A stretch of DNA of 47,363 nt. Source: a virus. The notes beneath the pieces are model-generated. The model did no database searches. It was not told where the DNA came from and was given only the letters and a program-made list of their open reading frames with translations. The stretch is taken from positions 1 through 47,363 of the IMG/VR virus record IMGVR_UViG_3300009176_000017; one strand, written 5' to 3'. Every line of letters begins with the position of its first letter. Within the stretch, counting starts at the first letter, position 1. Positions 1 to 9,800 of this stretch are shown piece by piece. A program made the translations under genes and the position numbers.

Positions 1-123
1 ACCAGCTCACCTGGGAGTATTACCGCCTCTCGCTGATGAAGATCGCGCGGTACATCGACCCCAGCGCCAAGTCGCCGCAGGGTGATCTCGGCTGGAACAG
101 CCTGGAGTATCAGGGCAAGTCGG
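1..123. repeat. terminal overlap, left copy
   Basis: These 123 bases are identical to the last 123 bases of the window (47241-47363). Both copies lie within one reading frame, the major capsid gene, which is only complete when the two ends are joined. The simplest reading is the overlap of a circular or circularly permuted assembly, not a biological long terminal repeat. Confidence 0.97.
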
Positions 124-335
124 TCCAGTGGGACCGCATGTGCCCGAGCGGTACGGCCTACTTCCTCAATACCCGCTACCAGCACTTCTACGTCGATCCG
201 TCGATGCTCTTTGAGTGGTCGCCGGTTCTCCAGATGCCCTACCAGCTCGCCGCGTCCAAGATCGTCGCGTGCCGGCTCGCCATGACGTACTGGAGCCGCA
301 TGTACAGCGCAACCATCTCTGGCATCACGGCTTAG
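1..335 (+). CDS. major capsid protein, C-terminal part
   Basis: This is the 3' end of the capsid gene whose 5' part is at 46550-47363. Codons are in phase from base 3, and the frame runs to TAG at 333-335. Joined across the circle the product is 341 aa. The identification rests on gene order (terminase, portal, scaffold, then this gene), on length, and on a sequence of mixed beta/alpha character rich in aromatic residues, which suits a capsid subunit. I do not recognise a diagnostic HK97 motif by eye. The ATG at base 36 is an internal methionine, not the start. Confidence 0.85.
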   Translation, partial: QLTWEYYRLSLMKIARYIDPSAKSPQGDLGWNSLEYQGKSVQWDRMCPSGTAYFLNTRYQHFYVDPSMLFEWSPVLQMPYQLAASKIVACRLAMTYWSRMYSATISGITA

Positions 336-347
336 AGGCACACGACC

Positions 348-1139
348 ATGATGCAGATCCCCGAAATCCTCAACTACCTTGGCACTGGGGTAAAGAACCA
401 GGGGCCGCTCTTCCCGCTCTACGACTCGACCTACATCAACTCCTCGACGCCGCTCGCCGAAGTCGGGACGATCTGGTGGACGAAGGGCGCTCCCGGCGAT
501 GCCGGCGGCAACGCCTTCCAGTACGTGAAGGCGACGGCCGCTCTCGCTCGCGGTCAGGTCACGGCGCTTGCCGCGGCCACGACCGGCACCGTCACGTCGG
601 CCGGCTCCACCACCTCCGTCATCAACACCAACGTCACCACGACGGCCGTCAACAGCGAAGTCGGGAACTTTATCTACTTTGCTGACATCGCGGCTACGCG
701 CCTCATCCGGGCGAACACCTCCGGCGCCAATGCCTCCTTTACTGTGGAGACCGCCGACCCGAACCTCGCGACTGGCGCGGCCGGGCCGAACGTCCTCGCC
801 TCCGTGCCGGGCAACGGCTCGGCGCTCACCATCTCGCGTCCGTACAGCCGTCTCGTCTGCACGGCCACCCTCCAGCCGAACGGCGTCGCTCTCGGCACCG
901 TGACCTCTGGCAACTACACGATCGTCCAGATCGCCGGTATCGCGGAGTGCCTCGCGGTCGGCTCCGTCACCGCTACCGTCTTCGGCGTCCCCGCCGTCAC
1001 GGGCGCGGGCGGAACGGTTGTCGGCTCCGCGGCTGCCGCGGCCAACCTCTACCAGAACGGCGGCGCGATTATCCCCCTCCACGCATGGGCCGGGGCTTCT
1101 CAGCTCGTCCCCTGCCTCGTCAACTTCATCGGCGCCTAG
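348..1139 (+). CDS. virion structural protein next to capsid (decoration-type?)
   Basis: A 263-aa protein starting 12 bases after the capsid stop, with AGAGG upstream of tandem ATGs at 348 and 351. After a short N-terminal region (about residues 1-60) the sequence is almost wholly small residues (Ala, Gly, Thr, Ser, Val) in alternating patterns typical of beta-sandwich virion proteins. A segment at about residues 80-135 (TGTVTSAGST onward) resembles the beta module that recurs in the downstream adaptor and tail proteins. Position straight after the capsid suggests a head decoration or second capsid protein, but this is inference from context. Strongly transcribed capsid-region use is also suggested by the stable hairpin just downstream. 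Confidence 0.75.
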   Translation: MMQIPEILNYLGTGVKNQGPLFPLYDSTYINSSTPLAEVGTIWWTKGAPGDAGGNAFQYVKATAALARGQVTALAAATTGTVTSAGSTTSVINTNVTTTAVNSEVGNFIYFADIAATRLIRANTSGANASFTVETADPNLATGAAGPNVLASVPGNGSALTISRPYSRLVCTATLQPNGVALGTVTSGNYTIVQIAGIAECLAVGSVTATVFGVPAVTGAGGTVVGSAAAAANLYQNGGAIIPLHAWAGASQLVPCLVNFIGA

Positions 1140-1147
1140 ATCAACAG

Positions 1148-1171
1148 GCGGGGGGTCGAAAGGCCCCCCGC
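1148..1171 (+). terminator. GNRA-capped hairpin after capsid-region genes
   Basis: A 10-bp stem (1148-1157 with 1162-1171, one U.G pair) closed by a GAAA tetraloop lies between the stop at 1139 and the ribosome site at 1180. The bases that follow (TCCTTCTC) are pyrimidine-rich but not a true T-run. It is a candidate partial terminator or mRNA 3'-end stabiliser separating capsid from tail genes. Confidence 0.6.
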
Positions 1172-1189
1172 TCCTTCTCAGGAGAAACG

Positions 1190-1630
1190 ATGGAAGCTCC
1201 CGCAACCACAGGCCCGCAGATCTACGACGCCTCGCGGGAGATGGACAAGCTTCACAAGACGGTCGTCCCGCCGAAGAGGATCGTGGAGCAGCACGACCCG
1301 CTTCGCTCCTTCGCGGAGGACGACCAGCAGCGGCAGACCGACATCCGCCTCTGGATGACGAATCCCAGCGCCAAGACGCGGGGCCAGAACCTCATCCGCC
1401 TTCTCGGCGAATACGAGAAGGAGCTTGCGATCCGCTCGCGTGAGCAGACGCCCGAAGAGATCGCCGTCCACGCCCACAACGTCGGCAACATGCGCTGGCG
1501 CTTTCTCGCGGCCGTCGTCTGGGCAGAAGGCCGCCCCGGCGGGAAGGGCTCCTTGGAAGTCGCCGAAGCTGCGGCCAGGGCCATGTTCGCGAAGTTCCCC
1601 GCTCCGCCCGAGGCGAAGCCGGCTAGCTGA
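1190..1630 (+). CDS. hypothetical head/packaging-region protein
   Basis: A 146-aa, charged, mostly helical protein. The ATG at 1190 follows AGGAGA with good spacing and sits just after the hairpin at 1148-1171. Its stop overlaps the next start as TGATG. There are Glu/Arg/Lys-rich helices at about residues 40-95 and an Ala-rich helix near residues 120-140. No family was recognised. Its place between the capsid proteins and the adaptor pair suggests a head-completion or connector role, but nothing in the sequence proves that. Confidence 0.75.
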   Translation: MEAPATTGPQIYDASREMDKLHKTVVPPKRIVEQHDPLRSFAEDDQQRQTDIRLWMTNPSAKTRGQNLIRLLGEYEKELAIRSREQTPEEIAVHAHNVGNMRWRFLAAVVWAEGRPGGKGSLEVAEAAARAMFAKFPAPPEAKPAS

Positions 1631-2556
1631 TGGCCTCTCGCACGCTGGGCGACATGGTTTCCGCCGTGGCGCGAGCTGTCGGCGGGGGCGTTCCCAACGG
1701 AGATATCCAGCAAGCCATCTTCGACAAGAACCGCGAGATCCACGCCCGCTGGGAGTGGCCGTGGCTCTACAAGGAAACGACCCTCACGATCAACGGGACC
1801 TACACGACCGGGACGATCTCCTGGGCCTCCGGGACGACCGTCACCGGGACGGGGACCACCTGGGATACCTCGTGGCGGTACAAGAGGATTTCCTTCGGCG
1901 GGGCGAACACCGATTACACCGTGGCGACGGTAACGAGCCCGACGACGCTGACCCTCCTCCAGACGCCCAATATCGACGCCCAGACGGATGTCGGCTACAC
2001 GATCTATCAAGACGTGTACGAGTACCCCTCCGACTACGCCTACGGCCGCGATATCGGCATGTGGAATCAGGAGATCAGGCTCCAAGTCTTCAAGATCCCG
2101 CGCCTCACCCTGAGTCAGCAGAACGTGGCCCAGAAGCAGATGTATTCCAACTACCAGCAGGCGTACTGCGATGCTGGGGATAGCACGGGCACCTGGGGCT
2201 ACACCGGGACGCCGCGTTACTGCTTCCAGCTCGTCCCGCCTCCGGGCGCCGCGGCGGAGTTCAAGTTCGTCTACGGGCGGACGCCGCCTGACCTTACCCA
2301 GATCGCCGGCCTCTCCGTTCTCCCCGAGGACTACGTGGAGATCCTCCAGCTCTTCGCCGCGGCCCGCGTGAGGGTTCAGAGGGGCCTACGCGGCGCTCAG
2401 GATGCCGAGGCCGAGGCGATGGTCCAGCTCCGAGCGATGAGGCGTCGCGTGGCTACCCAGTACGTCGTGAACCGGGCTTCCGATCATGGGGCACCGTGGG
2501 GAGTCCCCGACTCCTCCTTTACGGACGGGATCTTTGCCGTCAAGCCGTGGGTGTAA
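1630..2556 (+). CDS. head-tail adaptor-like protein (paralogue 1)
   Basis: A 308-aa protein with short N-terminal helices (about 1-50), a beta module at about 57-112 (motif GTGTTWDTSW followed by ISFGG and YTVATV), and a helical C-terminal part (about 230-290) rich in Arg/Glu. The same plan (helical ends around a beta module) is seen in the next gene, so the two look like paralogues. In podovirus-like genomes proteins of this plan sit at the portal ring as adaptor or tail-completion factors. That role is inferred from context and architecture. It is coupled to the upstream gene through TGATG. Confidence 0.75.
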   Translation: MASRTLGDMVSAVARAVGGGVPNGDIQQAIFDKNREIHARWEWPWLYKETTLTINGTYTTGTISWASGTTVTGTGTTWDTSWRYKRISFGGANTDYTVATVTSPTTLTLLQTPNIDAQTDVGYTIYQDVYEYPSDYAYGRDIGMWNQEIRLQVFKIPRLTLSQQNVAQKQMYSNYQQAYCDAGDSTGTWGYTGTPRYCFQLVPPPGAAAEFKFVYGRTPPDLTQIAGLSVLPEDYVEILQLFAAARVRVQRGLRGAQDAEAEAMVQLRAMRRRVATQYVVNRASDHGAPWGVPDSSFTDGIFAVKPWV

Positions 2557-2560
2557 CTAG

Positions 2561-3469
2561 ATGAGCACGACCCTCAGCACTCTGGATCTCGTCAACAACG
2601 TCATCGAGCGGTGCAAGTTCGGGATCGGCTCGCCGCTCGCGATGGCGCGGCTCAACGAAGCCTATCGCCGCGTCTGCCAGCCGCAGGGGATGGTGTGGCT
2701 CCAGAAGCGGACCACGCTCACCGTCACGACCTCGGCTACGACCGTGGCCCTCCCGGCGGACATCGACATCGGCAAGCCCAAGGTGCTCGGCGGTCCAACG
2801 GGCATGCTCATCACGATTCCCTATCAGCCGTGGGAGGAGTTCCTTCTCCAGACCCAGTTTTACAACACCACGGCCACGTCCACCGGCTCCTATTCCGCTT
2901 GGTCCTACGCGACGAACTACACCGCGGCGGCGAACGGGACGTGCTCCTGCACCGTGAGCAACGCGACGATCGGCTACGTCTCCGGGACGGCCTTCGACGA
3001 CTCGTGGATCGGGCAGACGATCGTTATCAACTCCAACGCCTACACGATCACGGCACATCCGACCTCGACAACGCTCACCATCTCGCCCGTCTTCGCCAGT
3101 TCCTCCGCGACGTATTCGTTCCAGACGAGCGCCTTCTATGCCTACCTCGCGTACCTCGCGCCGGCCGCCGCGGCCAATGCCAGCGGCTCAACGACGCTTC
3201 CGTTCATCTACCACACGAAGCCGACCGTCCTCACGATGTCGGCCTCGCAGTTCTTCCCGAGCCCCGACGACTTCGACGACGTTCTCGTGTGGCTCGCCGC
3301 CGCGTCGATCCAGCAGACGTACGGCATCGTCGGCTGGCAGGCGCTCCGGGAGGATGCCATGCAGGCGATGGCGCCCCTGATCGACGTTTACAAGAGCACG
3401 AACCTCGACGTTGGCCTCATGGATCAGTCGAAGGTGACGGCGGAGGCGAACGCGAAGAGGGCGGAGTAG
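2561..3469 (+). CDS. head-tail adaptor-like protein (paralogue 2)
   Basis: A 302-aa protein starting four bases after the previous stop. The N-terminus (about 1-60) is helical with a QPQGMVWLQKRTTLTV stretch. A beta module at about 123-188 carries FDDSWIGQTIVIN and YTITAHPTSTTLTISPV, very close to a module in the 982-aa protein downstream. The C-terminal 60 residues are helical and end in Lys/Glu. The helix-beta-helix plan matches the preceding gene. The likely role is a connector or adaptor between portal and tail, by position and plan only. Confidence 0.75.
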   Translation: MSTTLSTLDLVNNVIERCKFGIGSPLAMARLNEAYRRVCQPQGMVWLQKRTTLTVTTSATTVALPADIDIGKPKVLGGPTGMLITIPYQPWEEFLLQTQFYNTTATSTGSYSAWSYATNYTAAANGTCSCTVSNATIGYVSGTAFDDSWIGQTIVINSNAYTITAHPTSTTLTISPVFASSSATYSFQTSAFYAYLAYLAPAAAANASGSTTLPFIYHTKPTVLTMSASQFFPSPDDFDDVLVWLAAASIQQTYGIVGWQALREDAMQAMAPLIDVYKSTNLDVGLMDQSKVTAEANAKRAE

Positions 3470-3472
3470 CCC

Positions 3473-3721
3473 TTGGCCGAGATTCGACCGTTTCGCGAGG
3501 CCGAACGGGAGCCGGCGGATAACGTCGTGGAGCTACTGGAAGAGGCGCTCGCGGAAGCGCGGCGCGGGGAGTTTCTCGGAGCGGCGCTGATCCTATGGCA
3601 TCCGGCCGGCGAGTCCTCGAATCGCTGGGCCATCACGCCCGGAATCCACGTCGCGACGATGGTCGGCTCGACTACTCTCCTCGCCATGCGGCTAGCGAAG
3701 CGGTACGCGGAAGATGTTTAA
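3473..3721 (+). CDS. small tail-region protein
   Basis: An 82-aa protein with a TTG start at 3473, directly after the upstream stop; its end overlaps the next gene by 8 bases. Residues 15-35 form an acidic/basic helix, followed by a hydrophobic beta-like stretch (AALILWHP) and a C-terminal helix. Tight packing on both sides supports it being real. No family was recognised. Confidence 0.65.
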   Translation: MAEIRPFREAEREPADNVVELLEEALAEARRGEFLGAALILWHPAGESSNRWAITPGIHVATMVGSTTLLAMRLAKRYAEDV

Positions 3722-6662
3722 GGACGCGAGGCTGATTTGGTTCGTCCCGGACGCCCAGGGGCAGGGCGGGATGAAGACGGCTGTCCATTCGCATCAGGCC
3801 CAGCCGCTCCTCGACATCTACAACTGCTACAACTGGTACGTCGTTAACGGGCGCTGGCGGAAGTCTCTCGACCCCGCGGCAACCGGCACGAATGAGGCCG
3901 CCCAGTCGCTCACGCAAGCCGTCCACGTCTTCTACGAATACAGCCTCACGGACCCCACGGCGGCGCCCACGGCCCAGCTTCTCGCCCACAACTACGCGAG
4001 CGGGAGCGGGACGAATACCATCTGGAACGCCTCTACCGGGGCGGTCATTCACCAGAAGGTCGCGCCGTCGCTGCCGGCCAACTTCGCGAACGTGAAGGGC
4101 CGGTGCTTCTTCGCGTGGGGCTCGGAAGAGGGACAGATCACGGACGGGGAGATCTCCTACAAGATCGGGCTCGACCAACCGGGCTCGGCCGCCCTCTATT
4201 CCCTCTCGGGCGGGAGCACGTACGCGGTTTGGGCGGATTCCGCCTCCCCGTACGTCTCGGCGGTCTCCCCGTCCCCGGCATGGGTTAACGCGGCACCGCC
4301 GATCGGGGATCTCGGTAGATCGATCGTCGTCAACGGATCGCGATTCGTGATCGATGCCGTGACCATCTTCACCGCTGCGGCTGGCCCCGGCCTCCTGACG
4401 AATGTCGCAGGGACCTACACGGCCACGATCAACGCCGCGTGGCCCGCTAATCTCGGTTACGGCGGCCTCTCCCTCACGGTGGGCGGAGACACGGCGCTCA
4501 TCTCCAGCTATACCGTCTCGGGCTCGACGACGGCCGTCACGTTTCAAACGACGTTACCCAACGTCCATTCTGGCGTCGCCTACACACTCACCGGCTCACG
4601 AATCACGCTTTCAGCTAACTCCATCGCCTCCGGCTGGGCCGTCTCGGCGATCGTCTACCGCGGCTCCCTCTCGTGGACGGGCGCCGGGCCGAAGTACGCC
4701 TACGCCTGGGTCGATCCGGTCACGGGCCACTACTCCAACCTCTCGCCCATTACGACCGTCACGGAGGACTCGCAGGCTAACGTCACGGTCACGCTGACAG
4801 GAATTGACGCTTCCGCCGAGCCACGGGCCTATGCGACTCGGATCTTTCGGACGCTCCTCTCGGGCGGGAATACCCCGTACCAGCTGACGGGCGGTCCCGA
4901 CCAGCCGGCGGACCTCGGCTACATCTACTACGCCTACTTCACGAACGGCTCGGCCAACATCCAAGACCACGGGCCGGCGACCGGGACGCTGACCACGATC
5001 AACGGGAACGCGACGGTCACGTATGCAACGGGAAATGCTTTCGAGGACACATGGATCGGCGACACGATCGTTATCGATCTCGTGAGCTACACCATTTCGG
5101 GTCACCCCACGTCGAACACTCTCACGATCTCTCCCGTCTACGCCGCGACGACGGGGACGCACGCTTTTAGCGTCAACTCCAAGAGCCCCTATCGATACCT
5201 CCTTACGGACCCGCCCTCCGGCGGGACGAAGGGGATCGACTATTCGACCTACGGCGGCCTCGCCGTCCACGTCCAGGGGAGCACGGCCACGGTGACGGCG
5301 TTCACGATCGCCTCGGGAAACACGCTCGGAATCACCCTCTCGGGCACATGGGGCGGGACCTCCGGCTATTACTACTTCACGATCGCGACGGTGCCGGGGT
5401 CGCTCACGTTCGTTGACACGTACGCCGACAGCTACCTCAACACCCTCATCCCCGGCCCGATCGACACGAACGGGGACCCGGAGATCGACGGCGACAACGC
5501 CTACCCGGCGCATCTCGCCTACTGGGACGCTCGTATCTGGATCAACCCCACGCAGGCCCCGAGCTTCCTGATCTATTCCGCGGATGCCCAGCAGGCCCCG
5601 ATCGGCGTCCCGGAGGAGAGCTTCCCCTCGAACAACGTTCTCACGATCCCCGCGGCGGACGGCCGCGTCGTGGGCATGAAGGTGATCGGGCCGTTCCTCA
5701 TCATCACGACGGAACGGTTCGCGTACTACGTGGCCGGCAACAACGAGACGAACTACCGCCTCGTCCGCTTCGCAACCACGATGTACGGCGTGGGCGATTA
5801 CCAGATGGACGAGCTTACCGCCGACACGGGCGAGAGTGCGAATGTCGTCTATCTCGGTAGGGATAAGAAGCTCTACGTCCTCTCACCGGGCTCGGGAGCC
5901 ATCTCCCTCACGGAGCCGGTGGCGGATCAGCTTACGAACAATATCTCGACGATGGCGAACTATCAGGCGTGCCGGGTCCACGTCGCCCACGTCGAGCAGC
6001 GCCGGCTCGTCATCCTTCGCATGCCCTCCCAGTGCCTCGTTTACGACATCGAACGGAAGGTCTGGACCCAGCTCACGCCGGGCGGGATCATCCCCGATGC
6101 CTTCGCGACCCTCTACGGGGGCTCGCGTCCGGTGACGGAGCTGTACGGCTACGCCGGCTCCCTCTTCTCCTGGCTCCGCGAGGACGTGTCCACGGCGAAC
6201 AGCATCGCCACCCTCTCCACCTTCTCGACGGGATTTACGGACACGAAGGGGAAGAAACGGCTCCACGAGATCCGGCTCATCGTCTCGGCCGACACGAACG
6301 ACGTATCGAAGCCTTGGTACGTCGAGATCGCCGTGGACGACAAGACCGGGGCGAGCGACATCTTTACCCTCCCGATCCTCCCGTACACGGCCACGGTCAA
6401 CAGCTACGTCAACGCCGGGGACATCTACACCATCTACCCGACCGGCGCCGTTCCCGTGGACGGGGCCAACTGCAAGGAGCTGATCGGCTACACCTCCAAC
6501 GCGACGAGCACGACGTATCCGAGCCCCGGACTCGCCGCGCCGATGGAGGGCTTCCGCTTCTACATCACCGTCCACGGCCCGGAAACGACGGCGCCTCGGG
6601 ATCTCCTCGCCTTCGGGGTCATCGTGCAGGAGATTCAGGACCCGAAAGATGTCCAGCCGTAG
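3714..6662 (+). CDS. large tail protein, beta-propeller type hub/nozzle
   Basis: A 982-aa, almost entirely beta protein. Residues about 580-850 contain repeated WD/kelch-like strands (LAYWDARIWIN, VVYLGRDKKLYVLSPG, VYDIERKVWTQLTPGG, TELYGYAGSLFSW) of the kind found in phage tail-hub and nozzle propellers such as the P22 gp10 class. A copy of the shared beta module (EDTWIGDTIVI, YTISGHPTSNTLTISPV) lies at about 424-486. The ATG at 3714 overlaps the previous gene. The propeller assignment is by pattern only. The likely role is a multimeric tail component below the adaptors. Confidence 0.7.
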   Translation: MFKDARLIWFVPDAQGQGGMKTAVHSHQAQPLLDIYNCYNWYVVNGRWRKSLDPAATGTNEAAQSLTQAVHVFYEYSLTDPTAAPTAQLLAHNYASGSGTNTIWNASTGAVIHQKVAPSLPANFANVKGRCFFAWGSEEGQITDGEISYKIGLDQPGSAALYSLSGGSTYAVWADSASPYVSAVSPSPAWVNAAPPIGDLGRSIVVNGSRFVIDAVTIFTAAAGPGLLTNVAGTYTATINAAWPANLGYGGLSLTVGGDTALISSYTVSGSTTAVTFQTTLPNVHSGVAYTLTGSRITLSANSIASGWAVSAIVYRGSLSWTGAGPKYAYAWVDPVTGHYSNLSPITTVTEDSQANVTVTLTGIDASAEPRAYATRIFRTLLSGGNTPYQLTGGPDQPADLGYIYYAYFTNGSANIQDHGPATGTLTTINGNATVTYATGNAFEDTWIGDTIVIDLVSYTISGHPTSNTLTISPVYAATTGTHAFSVNSKSPYRYLLTDPPSGGTKGIDYSTYGGLAVHVQGSTATVTAFTIASGNTLGITLSGTWGGTSGYYYFTIATVPGSLTFVDTYADSYLNTLIPGPIDTNGDPEIDGDNAYPAHLAYWDARIWINPTQAPSFLIYSADAQQAPIGVPEESFPSNNVLTIPAADGRVVGMKVIGPFLIITTERFAYYVAGNNETNYRLVRFATTMYGVGDYQMDELTADTGESANVVYLGRDKKLYVLSPGSGAISLTEPVADQLTNNISTMANYQACRVHVAHVEQRRLVILRMPSQCLVYDIERKVWTQLTPGGIIPDAFATLYGGSRPVTELYGYAGSLFSWLREDVSTANSIATLSTFSTGFTDTKGKKRLHEIRLIVSADTNDVSKPWYVEIAVDDKTGASDIFTLPILPYTATVNSYVNAGDIYTIYPTGAVPVDGANCKELIGYTSNATSTTYPSPGLAAPMEGFRFYITVHGPETTAPRDLLAFGVIVQEIQDPKDVQP

Positions 6663-6667
6663 GGCTA

Positions 6668-6783
6668 GCCCCGGCAGGAACGGTCTCGCGACCTATCGTG
6701 CGGGGTTTGGAGGGGCGTGGTTGGCCGTGTCACAACCCTTTGGACTCGCTTATCCTCGTCCGCCTGCCGCACCCTGCCGGGGC
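6668..6783 (+). ncRNA. candidate branched RNA/DNA structure between tail genes
   Basis: An 11-bp perfect inverted repeat (GCCCCGGCAGG at 6668-6678, complement at 6773-6783) closes a 116-nt element. Nested in it are a 6-bp helix (6698-6703 with 6767-6772, abutting the outer helix on the 3' side), a 4-bp hairpin (6682-6693) and a 5-bp hairpin (6719-6737). It fills most of the longest plus-strand gap (6663-6819), which otherwise holds no gene. It could be a leader element of the following tail gene or a cis DNA site. Confidence 0.45.
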
Positions 6784-6819
6784 CAGGTATCCAATATAGT
6801 CCGATAATTCGGAAAATCA

Positions 6820-9800
6820 ATGCCGTACAACCCGGATAACAAGACCGACCAGATCACCGGGACGACCGATAACTGGCAGACGCCCGCCGACTACGCGGAC
6901 ACCTACAGGACCCTAAACCACGCGCTCCTCCCCCCGAAGGACTTCCGGGTAACGCTCGCGGCGGACAAGCAGCACCTCCTTTTCACGATCAACGACGTGC
7001 AGACCTCGCCCACGCGTCAGGTGATCGACGAATACAAGATTTGGTTCGCCCCCGTAACCCTCCTCGCGGACTCGGCCACGATCCAGATCCCGGCCGTGGC
7101 GGCGCGAGTCTTCGCTGGAGCGGAGCTGGCGGCCACGATGTCCGCCTCGGGGAAGGCCGGGGACATCTCCCAGGAGTCGGATCGCCGCTTCGTCGGCGTC
7201 GCCGGTTGGTTCTTCGCTACCGCCGCGAACGAGGCCGGGACGCAGAGCCGGCCCACGCTCCCGGTCGTCAACCCAACGGCCAGCACCGCGGGAGACTCGG
7301 CCGTTCCGCCCGACGTTACCGGCGCCCAGGTGACGCTCCTAGGGGAGCAGTTCGAGGGGAAGGCGTACGTTCGGGTCGCCGTTACGGCGCTCGTCCCGTC
7401 GCCGATTGGCTCTTTCGCCGGCTATCAGATCTACATCAAGGGTTATCGCTATAACCCTCTGATCGAAGAGGGACCGTTCATCGGACTCACGAGCCAAGAG
7501 GGCGGCGATAGCCTCTCGGGCTCTTTCCTCTTGAGCCCCGACGTTCCTTCCGGCTACTCCGATGGGCTCGCCACGTTCACGAGCGGGACCTTCGACATCG
7601 ACGGCGTAGGGACCAACTGGAATACCGCTTGGGCCGGGGAGCGGTTCGTCGAGGCGTGGCTCCTCGATCTCTCCGGCGACGAGTTCCTGAGTCGCTGGCA
7701 CATCAGCACCACGACGAGCCCGACCCACATCACCGCGGCGTCGCCGGCTCCCGGCGGCTTCATCGATACGACGTGCCCCTACGTCATCTACGACCCGGCC
7801 CAGCAGACGAACAACACCATTGAAGGAGCGAGCGGGCAGGACTTCGTTCGGATCTCCCACAACGTCACCTTCTACTTCGTGGCCGTGTCGAAGGCCGGGA
7901 CGCGGCGGACGGACGTGGAGAATTCCCCCCGTGTCGTCTTCAAGTTCGGCCTCAACGCGAGCCTCACAAAGCCCTTCAACCCGGTCAACCTCGTGGCCCT
8001 GACCAACCTCGGCTCCACGTCTCGGAACGGCGCCTCGGTCAACCTGACGTGGAATCTGGTCCAGATCGCGGGGACCCCCACCGACCAGATCGACTCCACG
8101 GTAGCCCACTTCAACATCTACCGGGTCCGGGCCGGAACCGTCGGCACTCCCGACTGGACCGTGAAGCGGCCAAATCAGCCCTTCGCGACGATTCGCTACA
8201 ACGACGCGATGCAGAACCTCGGGGCCTTCGCGTGGACGGATCGCTCGTTCAATACCGACCCCCTCATCGACTCCGCCCAACAGACGGACGGCTGGGACTT
8301 CGACCAGACGGATCCGGCCCAGTACGTCTATTGGGTGACGAGCGTCAACGTCCAAGCGAGAGAGAACCTTACCGCCTATTGGAGCCACGTCTCCGCGACG
8401 AACGCGACGACCACCCTCACCGTGACCGGCGGAGATCCGGCGACGGCCGACTGGATCGGAGAGACGATCACGATCAACGGGGAAGACTACACCGTCGAGG
8501 ACGTGGACACCGGGACCCAGGTCGTCACCTTCGATCCGGCCTTCCTCGATCCGACGAGTAGCTACCAGAGCTTCATTGGGCCGACCACGGGCCGCGTGAC
8601 GCTCGTCGGAAACTCCGGCTCAGAGAACGACCCCACGATCTACCGGGACAACTTCTACAACCGCGTCTTCAACTCCCAGTTCATCGGGACGGACGGGTCG
8701 AGTCTCCAGGCCCACGACACCGCTTACGGCCCGGCCAACAACGCGGCGGACGGCCAGCCGACGTTCAAGTATTTCTTTACGGGCTCGGAATACATCGTCG
8801 GCGGAACGGGCGTTGCGGGCGTCCCGGGCGAATGGTCTCTCGGGGCGGCGACGGCGCCTCCCGCTGCCATGCCGACCGCGAATGACCGCTGGTCCATCTG
8901 GGAGTCGTACCTCTCGACGGGCGGGACCGCGGGAACCTTCACGGCGGCGGGAGAGATCGAAATCGACCCCACGGCCCACACCGCGGACGACTTCTCGGCC
9001 ATCTCTCAGTTCGTCGAGAAGGGAGCGTTCCTCCGCGGGGAGAACCTCGTTCTCGCGATCCTCGCGAAGACGGCCTCCGCGGGAGCCTCCACGTCCGGCT
9101 ACCTCTTGATCCAGATCGTCCGCTACGACGCGAGGGACTTCTCCAACGCCGCCTACACCCCCTCGCAGCCGGAGGGCGTCGAGAGGGACGTGGGACTCGG
9201 CGGGGCGTTTAACCTCACGACGCTCACGACCGACTACACCCAGTTCAAGGTGCTCGCGAAGCTCTCGACGGCGGACCCGGCCGTCTCCGTCACGGCGAAC
9301 GGAACGACCACGCTCACGGCGCCCAACTCGGACTTCTCGATTCTCTGGATGGGCGCCTACATCTCCGTCAACGGAGAGGCATTCGCCCATGAGATCCAGA
9401 AGGTCACGGGCGGGACGGGGATCGACGACAACACCACGATCACTCTCGGCTCGGCCGTCTCGCAGACGGGGACCTTCGATGCCGTCGTGTGCATCCAGGG
9501 CGTGCCTCCCGGTACCGTCCCCGGCGGCTACCCGACAACCATCGCCGGGCCACTCCCAATTCCTTCGGCATTTACGCATTACCAGTGCAAATTTGGGATA
9601 AATGGTGAGTGGTCCGAGATAATTACCCTCAAGCAGCCGATGGTTAACGGCGGTCTCCTCGGCGCCCCGTGGACCGCGCAAATGAACAGCCTCGACTGGC
9701 CGGGCGGCGCGAGCCAGACGGGCGGCTCGGACACGGACCCGAATGATCCCGTCGTGGGCTGCGTCCCGGTCGGAACGCCGGTCGAGACGGTGGACGGCCC

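Noticed and set aside
1-123. Biological long terminal repeat or phage direct terminal repeat
   Set aside because: The repeat lies within the capsid coding sequence and exactly completes that gene; an assembly overlap explains it better.
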